From: Hsuehochloa calcarea
Lineage: Eukaryota > Streptophyta > Magnoliopsida > Poales > Poaceae
DNA length: 64,000 bases
Direction of reading: 5' to 3'
Assembly (NCBI GenBank): GCA_036346395.1
Contig: CM070611.1
Span: 25,368,473-25,432,472, forward strand
Below the pieces are notes generated by a model. The model made no database searches. It worked only from the letters and a program-made list of their open reading frames with translations, and was not told the DNA's origin. A program made the position numbers and the translations under genes. Shown one piece after another: positions 11,221 through 23,745 of the stretch. The first letter of the stretch is position 1. Each line of letters begins with the position of its first letter.

Positions 11221-12588
11221 TGATGCTATAGTTCTTGGGTTAGAAAGTATCAAAGAATTGTATATTCATGACTCATATTTTTTCGAACTATTTTCCAAAT
11301 AAGCTACACATTCCAGATTGCTCTGTTCGCCTATTGCTTTTGCAGGAAGCTCATTCTGGAGGACCTATGGGCCATTTTGGTCCCAAGAAAACTGAGTGTG
11401 TGTTGGCCGACCATTTCTTTTGGCCAAAGTTGAGGTGCGATATTGAGAGATATGTATTGCAATGTGAGACATGCCATAAAGCTAAGTCTTGTTTGAACCC
11501 TCATGGATTGTACATTTCTTTACCTATTCCTAGTGTTCCATGGGAGGATATTTTAATGGATTTTGTTCTTGGTTTACCTCGGACAAAGAAGGGGAGGGGC
11601 TTAATTTTTATTGTGGTTGATAGGTTTAGCAAAATAGCTCACTTTATTCCCTGTCATAAGAGCGATGATGCTTCACATATTGCTGAATTATTTTTCAGGG
11701 AGATTGCGCGATTACATGGTGTGCCTCGCACCATTGTATCAGATCGAGACACCAAGTTTTTGAGCTATTTTTGAAAGACCTTGTGGGGAAAGCTTGGGAC
11801 AAAGTTATTGTTCTCTACAACATGCCTTCCTCAAACTGATGGACAAACTGAAGTCGTAAACTGAACATTATCCATGTTGCTTCGAGCTGTTCTGAAGAAA
11901 AATTTGAAGATGTGGGAAGAGTGTCTACCTCATGTGGAATTTGTATACAACAGGGTGGTACATTCGACCACTAAAGTTTATCCATTTGAACTTGCATATG
12001 GTTTCAGACCCACTGCTCCCATAGATCTTTTGCCTTTACCATTTCAGGAGCGTGTCAATTTGGATGCAAAAGAACGTGCTGAACATGTCAAGACGATTCA
12101 CCAAAAGGCGAGAGAGAATATTGCGAAGATGACCCAGCTGTATGAGAGGCGTGCAAACAAGGGAAGAAAGAAGATGTTGTTTGAACATGGTGACTTGGTA
12201 TGGGTACATCTCAGAAAAGATCGCTTCCACGACCAAATATAAGTGCAAGCTACAGCCATGAGCAGATGGCCCTTTCAAAGTGGTTCAAAAGATCAATGAC
12301 AATGCCTACAAGATTGATCTTCCCAGAAAGTATGTCGCTAGTGAGACCTTCAATTTCTCCGACCTCTCTCCATACTTTGGACCAAACGAGTCGAGGACGA
12401 CTCCTTTTCAAGAGAGGGAGGATGATGAGGACATCCCAACCTTCAATGACCACACTAAAGATGATCATCTCCGCGACCAAGATATTCTCAAGGATAAAAA
12501 ATATCAAGGACCAATCACGAGAAGACGTGCTAAGCAAATACATGATCAGGTGAATGCTAACCTAAGCTACATTTCGGATTGTTTGTGA
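11221..12588 (+). pseudogene. E1 pol: integrase with C-terminal extension running into the 3' LTR
   Basis: Would insert the cDNA. The HHCC zinc domain is intact (EAHSGGPMGHFG ... CETC, about 11347-11475). The catalytic core keeps Asp 11559-11561 (MDFVLGLPRT), Asp 11742-11744 (SDRDTKF) and Glu 11850-11852 (QTDGQTEVVN), with 35 residues between the last two, a textbook DD35E. A TGA at 11772-11774 and another after EVVN break it, and there is a frameshift near 12255. The C-terminal region (INDNAYKIDLP, TFNFSDLSPYFG, SRTTPFQ) reads through the polypurine tract and past the 3' LTR start at 12423, ending with an Arg-rich ITRRRAKQIHDQVNANL tail at 12588. Pol overlapping the LTR is a known CRM-lineage trait. 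Confidence 0.85.
12408..12422 (+). promoter_or_regulatory. E1 polypurine tract, inside the pol reading frame
   Basis: aagagagggagga precedes the 3' LTR start TGATGAGG. It also encodes part of FQEREDDEDIP of the integrase tail, so plus-strand priming site and coding sequence coincide. Confidence 0.75.
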
Positions 12589-13186
12589 CTTGGTCGTGCC
12601 CTCCACCTTTTCTTCTTTGATTGGACTTAGGTTTCTCGGTGTGGAACGAGAAGAAGGACTATGTGCTACTAGTATGACTTACGTAAAAACAAAGGAGTTC
12701 ACTACCTTGTGACAGATGCATCAATTCCCAAGGGCAAGGTGCACCAACCTGTTACGTTTCACTGTGCATAACCTATATGGATGGAAAGATAATCAGGTCT
12801 ATTTTAACCTCCAATAAACGGCTCATCATTTGGACTTCTGAGGAGAAAGTTATTGCTGTTTTACTGAAGAGTGCGCAGAAGTTGAGCAGGCGCGCGAGAA
12901 TTCGAGAAGACTCCTTAAATGCTTCAACCAGTTGGCCTTCCACCTTCCAACGTGGTAACTTACGTTCATACCCAGTTATGAGTGTTGTTCCTAGTATATA
13001 TACCCCTCTACCCCCATCAGTTGAGGTATCTTTGAGTTTCGACAAACCGATATATAAAAATTGCAGCAAGACTGCTGAGTGCCTTGCTCCATTGCTCTTG
13101 TGAGTTCTCTTGGATTTGCAAGAAGATTCCTCTGGGATCCCCTAATTCGTACTCTACGCTTCTGGGTGTTTTGTGTGAATTAGTTC
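12423..13186 (+). mobile_element. E1 3' LTR, left part (copy A)
   Basis: Matches 6081-6800 of the 5' LTR, starting TGATGAGGACATCCC. It is interrupted at 13187 by LTR X, whose target duplication agttc is at 13182-13186. From 12715 onward this sequence recurs right of the assembly gap (36356-36827). Confidence 0.8.
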
Positions 13187-14070
13187 TGTAACATCCCAAA
13201 GTTCTCATTACTAAAATTTAAATGAAAAAGTTCTTATTTTATTGGATTTTCGTTGCCAAAGAATTTTCTTGATTTTCTTTAACCTGAAAAGAGTTTTCAA
13301 TGTTAAAAGGAAAAAGAAAAATTAATTATTTAATTTATTGGTTTTATAGTAAAAAATAAAGTTTCTTGAGTTTTTTTTGAATTTTTAGGGATTTTATTGG
13401 ATTTGAAGTGAAAAATAAAATTTTAATTAGTGTATGGAATTTTTTGGTATTTGAAAAGGTTTTTTTTTCCTATTTTCTAGAAAATAAAATGAAAAATAAA
13501 AACCAACTTTAAGTTGGAATTATTTTTATTAAGTTCAAAATAATTCTAGGAATTTTAATGAATTTTCTAGAATTTTGGACTCTATATACTATGTTCTAAA
13601 AATATATTGGATTTATGGTTTAAAATGTATTTCAAAAAAAAAAAAAAATCAAAAATCAGATTTCCCATGACCACTACCATCCTTGCCCTCTTCTTTTCAT
13701 TCACTAATGCCTCCCTTCTTTCTTTTATGCCTTTCTTCTTTCTCCTTTCTAAAATAAATCAAAAATCAAAATTCCCAATCGGTCACCCATCCGACCAGTG
13801 CTCCACAATCAGCTCACTTAACCTCCTCACACTACCAACTCTCCCTTTTCTTTCTTATGACTAAATTCTCCATCCTTCCTTTTATTTCTTCCTCACTCCT
13901 TTTTCTTCCTCCAGCCAAAACCGTGTCTCTCTGTCTTTCTCCCGTGGACTTCAATGGCAGCGCCTATTACCACCACCCTTTGTCGCCGGCCACCACCGAA
14001 CTCACCTCCGCCGCCTCTCTTCACCTCCCTTCCCCAGCTCCGTAACCTCTCCCTTGCTCCTCGCTACCCA

Positions 14071-16975
14071 AATATGCAAATCTGGACCCTCGTGTATAGC
14101 ACTAGTCCGAGGATCACGCTAGTGCACCACAGTGTCAACATTGATGAAATATCACATCCATACATGAATATAAGAATAAGCGAGTACCTTTAAATAACAA
14201 ATAGCATTGGGACCTTACGGTCGAGTTTACATTTATTAAGCCATGCAAGTGACAATAAAGAAATAAGCTGCGGCGAAGCGAAATAAACTCGGTGGCTCCA
14301 TCAATTTACCACGAACCGAGGCGGGATCAAGACCTAACGTTCAACACCGTTAGAACTCTTCTTCAAAAGCGGGGCGACTCCTCCACTTGTGTTGATTTGT
14401 TTAGCAGAGTGAGTACACACCGTACTCTAAGTCATACCACAGAATGCATTTATACATGATGGCTTATTCAAAGAATGGCCTGTGGTTACTTTAAATGCAA
14501 CATTTGCAATTGAATACAAATAATAGATTGAAAGCGTAATTCAAAACAAATAGACAATAATAAGTTAACAATTGATTTCACAAAAGACACAGTCTAATCA
14601 AGTTCTTTCACACAGTGAACAAGTTATCTCACACGGTGACCCTTCCCAATTGTTTTATGAAAAATCTACCCTCGTGTGAAATTCCGAGCATGTCCATAAC
14701 AGGGCCGCGGCTATTCGAATAGATTGGTTTAAACACTCTGCGGAGTTGTAACTTTACCCACGATGAAACCAGCCGGATAGTTGATCACAACAAAACCTTC
14801 AGAATTTTCAAACAATGAATTTTCTACTGCAATCAATTTGTTGACCCTTGGGCGACACACACCATTGACGAGGATCAGTGAACCGATCGCGATACATATC
14901 ACATCCAGCCCATCACATCTAAAAAACTTTAGTTGTATTCAAGACTCCATAACTTACTAATCAGGCCCGGCCCATTAGGCATGGTAAAATGCAGTAGGCC
15001 AGTTCAATGGCGCACAAGTAGTCCTTTTCAAAAGGCAAACTTCGATTTTAACCCAAATCAAGTTTAATCAGATCCACCATTCCACAGAATCCACCACTTG
15101 CCTGTCTAAATCTTTTCCCACTGTTGATTAAGTGCAACCATCCTCAACGATAACGACACACACGACACACCGATTCATACGGTTCCATAATCTTCAAATT
15201 TATAATTGCAACTTCGAAATGATTCGTGGCATCTAAGGACTATCGTATGCCAACCCGTTGGTCCTTACCAACTAATAATTAATCAACCTAGGGTCAAAAG
15301 ATTGGCATACAATAGACATGCATAACAATTTGGATTTAACTCACCCAAAAGCATTTAAATAAATCTGAAATAGAATCTCATTGAAACAAAGTATTTTGGC
15401 CCGGGTTCAAAATGATCAAAGGTAAACTTGCCTTGGAAAATCTAGAATTGGTCTTGGTCTTGAGGTGCTCCTATCAAAATTCCAAATCGACGTCTAATAA
15501 GCGACAAAAGAAACAAAACAAATAAATAACAGAGGCAAAACACCAAAAATCAAATAAAATCACCATTAAATAGATCTGAATTTTATATGAATTTACAAAT
15601 TTGAATGGACCATTGGACTTGGACCGCAAAAGTGCTGGGCTTTGGAAGATTGGAAAATCAATTAAACCTAATTTGGATTTTCTCGATTTTCGTTATTTTA
15701 TAAAGGAAAACGAATTATTGCGCATGCTTGCTCGGTAACCGGAAAAAATTATATTAAAAAGAATTCCTGGGACCATGGGTCTCGGGGTCCGCGGTGGACG
15801 AGTGCACGAGCAGGGAGATCTGGGCGGTGGGCCACCCGCGCCTTGGCGATCTTTGGCTCTGGCGCCACGGCCACCACACGGCAGTGACTGTGGTGAAATT
15901 TGCGACATCTGGCCAGTTGGCGAGGACCCTTATGCAGCGGCGATCGCCGTAGTGAGTGTACTAGCGATTAGGAGGCTAATCCATAGGCCTTGGTTTGACA
16001 CAGGGTTTGAGATGGCCGGCGCGAGAAGAAGCGGCGAGAGAGCTCGGGTTTTTCGGACGGCCTCGGCTTCGTGACGAGAAGTGCGCCCGAGTAGCTGAGA
16101 CTTGCGATCTTCGATCTGGAGCAAGAGGCGGCAGCGGCGGCATAATTACGGAGAAAAGTTGGTAAAACCTAAAACTTGGAAGTGTCTAGAGGCTCGAGGC
16201 GCGAGTGTTGTTAGGGTTCGGAGGTCGGCGGTGCTAGGAGGGTATTTATAGGTCGAGAGCGCGGGATCCCAAATCGGGTCCGGCAATGGCGGCGTTTTTA
16301 ATTCCAAGATTTTGGAGATTGAAACCGATCGGGGTTTATTTGGTTTACGGATAAGGAATAGCAGGAGATATGATTTGGCGAAGTGTGCGAAGAAAAAGCA
16401 AGCACGGTTTTGTCGGATAAACTTGAAGCTGCAATGGCGAGCGAGCCTTGGCGCGGAGAAGAAGATAGCCAGCGGCCATCGCGGTCCCTGGCCGAAATGG
16501 CCGAGTGAGAGCGGCGTCGATGGCTCAGCGCTGGCCGCGAGCTCGAGCGGCGAGATCAGCGAGCGAAGCCGCGCGGCGACAATCAACGGGGCAAAGCGAG
16601 CAGCGAGCGGCGGCAGCGGGCGATGTTGATCAGTGAGATTGGCGGTGCGGAATAGTCTTGGGCCGACCGATCTTGTTCGAAGAGATTTAAAATAGGTTTT
16701 CTTTTAAATAAATCCGAAAATGCAAATAGCAATTAGAAAATAGCAAATGACTTTGGAAAAATTCGAGAAAATTCTATAAAACATAACCAAACATAGAATC
16801 TAAATAAAATAGTTTTGACAATTGTTGATGTTGGGATTAAGCACATTAAATCAATTTGTCCTTAAAGTCAATTAAGCTTTTAAATTAATATTCAAATAAT
16901 CCAAATGGGAAATTCTCTTGCTATTAATATTTAAAGATTTTTAAAGCTCTGAAATTTGGGATGTTCTGTTCTGTA
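14071..16975 (-). mobile_element. 2.9 kb minus-strand Gypsy LTR, present only in copy A
   Basis: Copy B lacks this block (junction near 37733), so it is an insertion. Read on the minus strand it begins near 16965 with an ACATCCCAAATTTCAGAG-type start, has an AT-rich 5' part, a TATA box (plus strand tatttata, 16243-16250) and a GC-rich transcribed part (15775-16620). It ends near 14077. It carries ctattcgaatag (14711-14722), and its 3' 400 bp resemble the 3' part of LTR Y. A clean target duplication was not recovered because the junctions are noisy. No coding domains; probably a solo LTR. Confidence 0.6.
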
Positions 16976-17466
16976 CAGAAGAACCGAGCTTGAGGCTCCA
17001 TTAATGGTGCGCCACCACCTCTCTCCTCTTTTCTCCGCACTTCAATGCATCAAATTCAATTAGTGCGTCGAAGAAAAACGTCCATGCTTAACCTCACCTA
17101 TGTTACCATACCATCAATTGGGCATTTCTTCCTTGGCATTCAACCCGGTTTGAGTTTCTCTCTGCTCTTTATTGCACGAAATTGAAGCTTTGCTTTGGCG
17201 TGGTGCTATGGATTCAAGCACCTCCTCCCTATATAAAGTGAGCACCTGAGCCCTCTCCATCCTCAACCCCCCAAAACCTCTCCTCCCACCTCCCGTTAGT
17301 TTGGCCAGTTTTGGATTTGAAGTTCGATCGTGATAAATCGTTCTTCCTCTCTAGTGCCGCCACATGGGTGGAGCTCTTACACCTTTGTCACCACCGCCAG
17401 ACATCGTGAAGTAGTGCTCTCTGGCGTGCACACCTTAGCATCATAGAAACCTCTTGGTAGCCACCT

Positions 17467-19616
17467 ACTAATACCGAAATTTATTGGGCGAAATAGGAAG
17501 TATTCGGAGAAAAGAATTAAACGAGGGATTACAATTTTCGGTGATCACAAGGGGTTTACCTGAATTTCCGAGAACCTAGGCCTTGGGCCACGGCCCATGT
17601 GGCCCAGAGGGCCGACCAAGGGGATGACCTTCCCAAAACCCCAAACCCCTTCCCCTTCCTTGGGCACCAGAGCCACCACCTCCTCCTGCTAGATGCCCAC
17701 TTTTTCTCCTTCCCCCTGCGCTTGATTTGTTCGTCAGATTTGGGTAAATTTGATCATTTCAATTGTCCACCTCTTAGAAAGTTGTAGCCCTTGGTCTTAG
17801 CTTTCTTATGTATGATATCATCGAATTTGGAATTACGATTTAGGAGATATGGCAGTTTTACCATATTTGTCGGGGAGGCGACATGATTTGGCGAGATTGT
17901 CTTGTCGGGCCATTATGAATTATTTAGAGGCCGCATCAGAATGATACCCAAAATGAATATTGTAGATAATTCCGTAATCTTTCCTAGTTGATAAAGAATA
18001 GAATTTTAGAGTTGACAATAAAAAGTTATGTAATTTTTACCATCATTTGTGTTACATTATCATATTAATGGGACGAGAGAACTTCACTGAACCTTAGGGT
18101 TAATAGAAGGCCAGTCGAGGATTGCTTAACTAAGTTATTGTAGCCCATTAAATAATCTTTCCAACTTGATAAATATAACCTCTATTGGATCTGTAGAATG
18201 AAAGTTAGGACATTTTTTCCTTCTTTGCTAATACAGTAGTGCAGTTAGATGTCTGTCGGACACATTCAATTGCAGATTAGCCTTATGTACGTGCATAATT
18301 AGGAAATATTTTCTCCTAGTGTTTTTTCAAGGTTTGTTTAGCTGTTAAGTTTCATTGGGCGCTAGTTTCATGTCGTTTAGAGTCCCGATAATTAATTATG
18401 ATTTTTCTTGTCTTTGCTATCCCGATGGGATGGGCAGGTGTTTGAATAGTGTAATGTCGGTTTAACTCCGTTAATTGTGTTGGTTAGTCGGAGGGTTAGT
18501 GTAAGTCTCCTATACCACTAAGTCGTAATTGCGTTATCCTTATTCCAATATATGTACTTGTGTGGCGGCGAGAGGCATCGCGTGTTAGGGAACACCTTAG
18601 TTTGCTTGCTATAGCGCGTCATGACCAAAAGCAAAATACATTGAAATTCTTTACATTGATGAATGATGTGTGTTTGTGTTCATGCTAATATTTCTATGAT
18701 CCATGTTTTCAATCAAAGATGTTAATCAATATTCATATTCCATTACATGCAATTCCAATGTGTTAAGATATATTGATTTACGTGGAGCTTCACATTGTTG
18801 GTTGTTGTCTTGGAAGTAGTTGATGATCCATGTTCATATTCCATGATGTACATTCAGTTCCTATTTGATAATACATGAGGAAGAAAGTGATAAGATTCAT
18901 TGCATATGTTCATTCAATTCATGTGTTGTTCATATGCATTCCACGGAAGTGGATTTGTAAACCCATCAACTCCGGTATGGGCATGTAAGACCCACCATTC
19001 CAATGTGGGCGATTTGGACACCGTATGAAGCGTTCTTCATCTGATAATTTGGTCCCGGGCTTTGTTAAATCACGGGCTTAAGTGATTTGAGGCGGGTGTC
19101 ACGCTTTCGCTATCTTGCGTATGAGCATGTGTTAGTCCAGTTCCTTTCAATGCATCCATTCATTCCATTCGTATATATAAGTTTTAAGAGATTAATTCTT
19201 AATTAAATAATATAGTGACTTGTTCATAACTTTGGTATGTTCAATTGTTTATTGTACTTGTTGAGTTTCGACTCACCCTTGTTTTTTGTGTTTATTTAGG
19301 TGAACCTTGTTGATGATAATGTTAATGAGGAGGAGTAGACCAACACGTTCTACGATTCATTACATTATATTTTCATTAATGGATTCAACTATGTTAATTT
19401 TGATGAGAGATGAGCGTAATAAGTAATGGTTAGACTTCATATCATATGGTTCCATGATTAGTTCCTTGATTATTCACCTTTGATGAATTTGTTATTTTCA
19501 CCTCGTTACCATGGTATTGTTGTATGCGATTAGAGGCATATTGAACCTTATTCCGCAATTTGATGGTGCGTTGTATCTTTAGGTAGCATGTTGGCTTCGA
19601 ATAGCGAGGTGTTACA
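17467..19616 (+). repeat. 5' LTR of the LARD-like element, copy A
   Basis: Starts with a degraded form of TGTAATACCC and ends GTGTTACA. It matches 23746-25820, 38207-40347, 47646-49795 and, on the minus strand, 59445-61625. Confidence 0.75.
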
Positions 19617-22600
19617 ATTGGTATCGGAGGCGGGCTTTAGTGCATGGTAAGTTAAGTATTAAAATGACACACGCGTACCGATGCGTGGGGTTGGAAATCC
19701 ATTGCATCGCATTTCTAGTGATTTGGTTCATTATGTTTATCTTGTGTAGAATTGCTACATACTATCTCTCTTGTTGTTAGTCGGTGATATGAGGTGGTAT
19801 CCTATATCTATGAGTCATTCTATGATTGTCATGAGATGATCCTATATATTCATAATTGATTTGATGGTTATGCGTGTCGGTAGCGGCGTTGAGCGAGATT
19901 GAATTCGTGGTTGTTGCCACAGGTTTTGCGGTACACCCATTTGTAATATGAAAGTAGAAGTTCTTACCCATGTTCCATAAGTTACGTGTTTAGCATGAGC
20001 TCGTTGATGAATTTGTTGCCTTTCTCGAGCTTGTATGGTTTTTTCACAGTTGTAGTTTCTTGCAGTTCATGAATTTATTTTGAATAGGCGGTTATAATGA
20101 AGTGGGAAAGCTCCAGTAGGAGTCTCGATCATTTTTGAAACAAATGGTGTTCTTTCATTTATTGTGATATTTCTTCTCCCGTGGCGTAGTTAAAGTGCAA
20201 GATTTATCTTTTCACGGAATTCTGTTTTACCTGTTGGAAAATTTAACTCATTTGCTCGCTTGTAATTTGGGGTGGGAGATTTCTTTTGCAAGTTCTTTAT
20301 TAAGTGTGCATTGACCTTGCATATTTCTTTTGGGGTTACTTTAGAAAGTTGTTCTCTTCGTTGATTTTTGAATTTGGTGAATTCTTGTGGTTGGTGGTTG
20401 ATGAATTTCTCTTGGTTCATGGTTCACGGTAGTTGATGAGATTCAATGGATCTTTAATGGTTCTTTAAAACTATTAATATTTTTCTTTTTGAATTACTAT
20501 TACTACTAAGTGATCCTCGTCAATTAACATTGATATTGCCATGGTTGTTCCTTCTTCTCATTGGAAAAGAGAGACTCATTTACTCGTTTGATAGTTTGTA
20601 TAATGAGAGTTCTTGTTGCAAATACATTAACACGAGAATCATTTGCTCCATGTAATTCTTTGGATTATTCCGCTTGTTGAAGTTTAATGCATTTTTTAGA
20701 ATAAAGGTGTTAAAACCCTTTTGTGCTGCTTTGTTGTGATTAAGTAGGAGATGGTAATCAAACCAATTGGTTGGCAACAGTTTCTATTGGTCCTAGATGG
20801 TTTTCAAAACAATTCTTGTCTTTACATTGCTTGAGCTCTCTTTGCTACTTGCAAGCGTTATTATTGACAAGATCATTCTTTTTATGAGGTCCTATCTCTC
20901 TTGTTCATTAAGGGGATCACAGTTACGTTTGGTATTTTGGAGAACAGGAAGTATCTTTTACAAAGTTTATTGAAGAAATTTCGACTCTGTTCATTTCTTT
21001 TGGAGTAGTTGGAGTGTTGGAGTTTAGAACATCCATTTGAAAAAAAATGGCGAAACCCTTTGTCAAGTTTTGTGAGGGTTGTAAGTAAATAAGCTAATTG
21101 ATAATCTATGAGTTCAAGTTTGGATTATTAGCGTGATGCATAATTAATCTTATTGATGTCCTCGATAGCATAAATTGGTTAGCTAGATTTACCTATTTTT
21201 CTTGGCATGCTAAGATTGTTGAAACCTTATGATTTTGCCACATTGAGATTTCTAGTTTTCAAAGTCAATACCTTCTTCTCATTTGGAGTTTGATCTTCTT
21301 CTCGTGCGGGTCATGTGACCTCAACTGTGGACTTCCATATGTTTTACAGGCTCATTGTCAAATTGGTTTTTCTACATGGTCCGGTGTTTGTTGCTAGTGG
21401 TAAATGATTTTTCTAGTTAGCGAAAATCGTTTTAATGTACCTCTTTTTTGTGAAATATTCAACCCATTCTTTTAGTATGGGTCTTTCAAGGTGTTTTCTA
21501 ATTGTTGTTGTGATATTGATGTTACTACTTGTAGTAATTTGTTAGCCTTTGGTGATATCGTTCAAATTAAAATATTTCAATTTTAGCTTTCGTGGTACCT
21601 TGGAAGCGTTGAATCATCCGGTAGCTGAAATTATTTTGGGTAAATTGAGGTATTGGATGATCTGTTGCTTTTAAGATGTTCGTGTGATGTTAAACTTAAA
21701 GGCTCTTTAGTGCGAGTTGGCAATGTGAGGTTGCAATTAAAGAAATTTATGTTGGTTCCTTTAAGAGTAGAATAATCTGCTTGTTTTAAGTGAACCCGTA
21801 ATTGAAAAATGTCTCGGGTTTGGTGGTGAGATCATTTGGATCTCATGTTTCATGTGAAGAGGCATTACAGTAAATATGGCATGTTGAAGGATTTTATTGA
21901 TTCTTAATTAGATCTTGTGGTTTGGACTAAAGACCTATCTTGTTCATTGTGGCAAAATATTGTTAGTCAAAGTTAATTTGAGTGCTAAAAAAAGTGCAGT
22001 AGAGTATTTGAGAATTGGTGAAGTTTTGTAACTTATTGTTATTTGAATCATACCTAAATTTTACGCTCTTTTCACTCAAGAGATGCGAGTTTCAATCGTA
22101 ATGTTATTTTCTTATTGGTCATTACTTGTTAATTTTTTTTGAGGATGTGTGCCCTCATCTGTGAACTCAACTTTTTGTTCCAAGATCCGATTACGGATCA
22201 TTTCTTTTGGTTTCATGCTGTTGTGAGCAACATTTTCTTGTGTGAATGGTCCTTGTTAGCCTCTTTCTTTTGAGGATCAGCAGTTTGTGTTGCAAGGTTT
22301 TTGCAAAATGTAATTTTGCAACGTTGTTGGAGGATAAGAAATTGTAGTGGCGGATTTTGCTACCAAACTATTGGAGGAGTAACAAATGATTTGGCTTTGA
22401 TCTGCCTCTTGAAGGAAATTTGATTCACGTGGAATGTTTGGCTTGATGAAAATGAATAGTTATTCTGTTGAGTAGAACCTATGGTATAGAAATTCGGAAC
22501 TTTAGTTCATGTTAAAGGTTGGGGATTATCGAAGGAATGGAGACTTTGATTAATTTTATAGAAATACTTGAATTGGATAATATTGCAAGATTATGTGGGT

Positions 22601-23745
22601 AATTTACAGGATGTCAATAAATGAGTATGTTATAATTGCAATTTTGTTGTAGAGGTCTTGTAGGTTAAACTGGCTTTGCATTTTATGCTAGAACTTTGGT
22701 CACTCAATGATTGTGTGTAGAGAGTGTAATAATAGAGTTTCTGACGGTGGTATGATAATTGATAGAACCCTTCGATGGAGTACATGGCGGGTGCGAGGAT
22801 TATGAGTTGTTATTGAAAAATAGAGGTAATGTGATTGTGTGGGATCTCTGTGTGGCGCTTTGGTCTTCTATCAAATCGATTACATTAGTAGAATGAGTTA
22901 CCTAGAGTATTTGGTGGGTTCCATAGAACCTCTCCACAATGGTGTGGATGATGTATCTCGATTGAGCATAATTTGAGGATGTTTAATTAAGAGGTTTAAG
23001 CTCATATGGTATATGATGAATTCAATTCCAAGGTTAGAGAAGTTTTATTCCTAAAAGAAAGCGAGAAAATGATATTTACTCGGATAATAAGGCGTTTTCT
23101 TGATTCTCGTTCGAGTTTTGTGTTCTTGGTGTTTTACGCAATTTGAGTTAGGCTGTGTTGGCACATTGATTCTTTCAATTCGGATAAACCGCAAGAAGTA
23201 TTTGGTTTGGTCATTCGGTGATTTCCTTTGGTTGTCGTGGTGTTCATTTGTAACTTTGCCTATTGGAAATGGATTAGTTTAGAGATGAATTGTCAAATTT
23301 GGAATTTAACTTTTGATAGAGTTAGCATTGTGTGCATGCGATGAGGACTCTCCATTTCGATTGGATTCTATTCGTTTTGAAATGTTGTAGAAATTAGGAA
23401 GTTGGCATATCGTGTTGTCCATCTCGGGTTCAAGCGAAAATGCATAGCGTCTGGTGTGCCACTGGCGCGAGGTATTCAATGTTTTGTGCAACCCGGTGTC
23501 GGTACTTGAGCATTTGGGTGAGGTTTTATTAGGCCGTCCGAACCACGAGTCAAACCGTGCTATCGAGTCTGCACGTAGGGTGGTTAGAAAGATCGGGATG
23601 AATAATGCTGTAAAGCGTTAGTTAGTAAAGGTGCGGTGGGCGTCGACAGCGGAAGCGACTTGGGGTGAGTCCATAAGCTAATTGTTGATGCCCTTTGAGT
23701 AGAATGGCGGATAGAATTGAGGTCGAATTACATTTTAAAGTAGAA

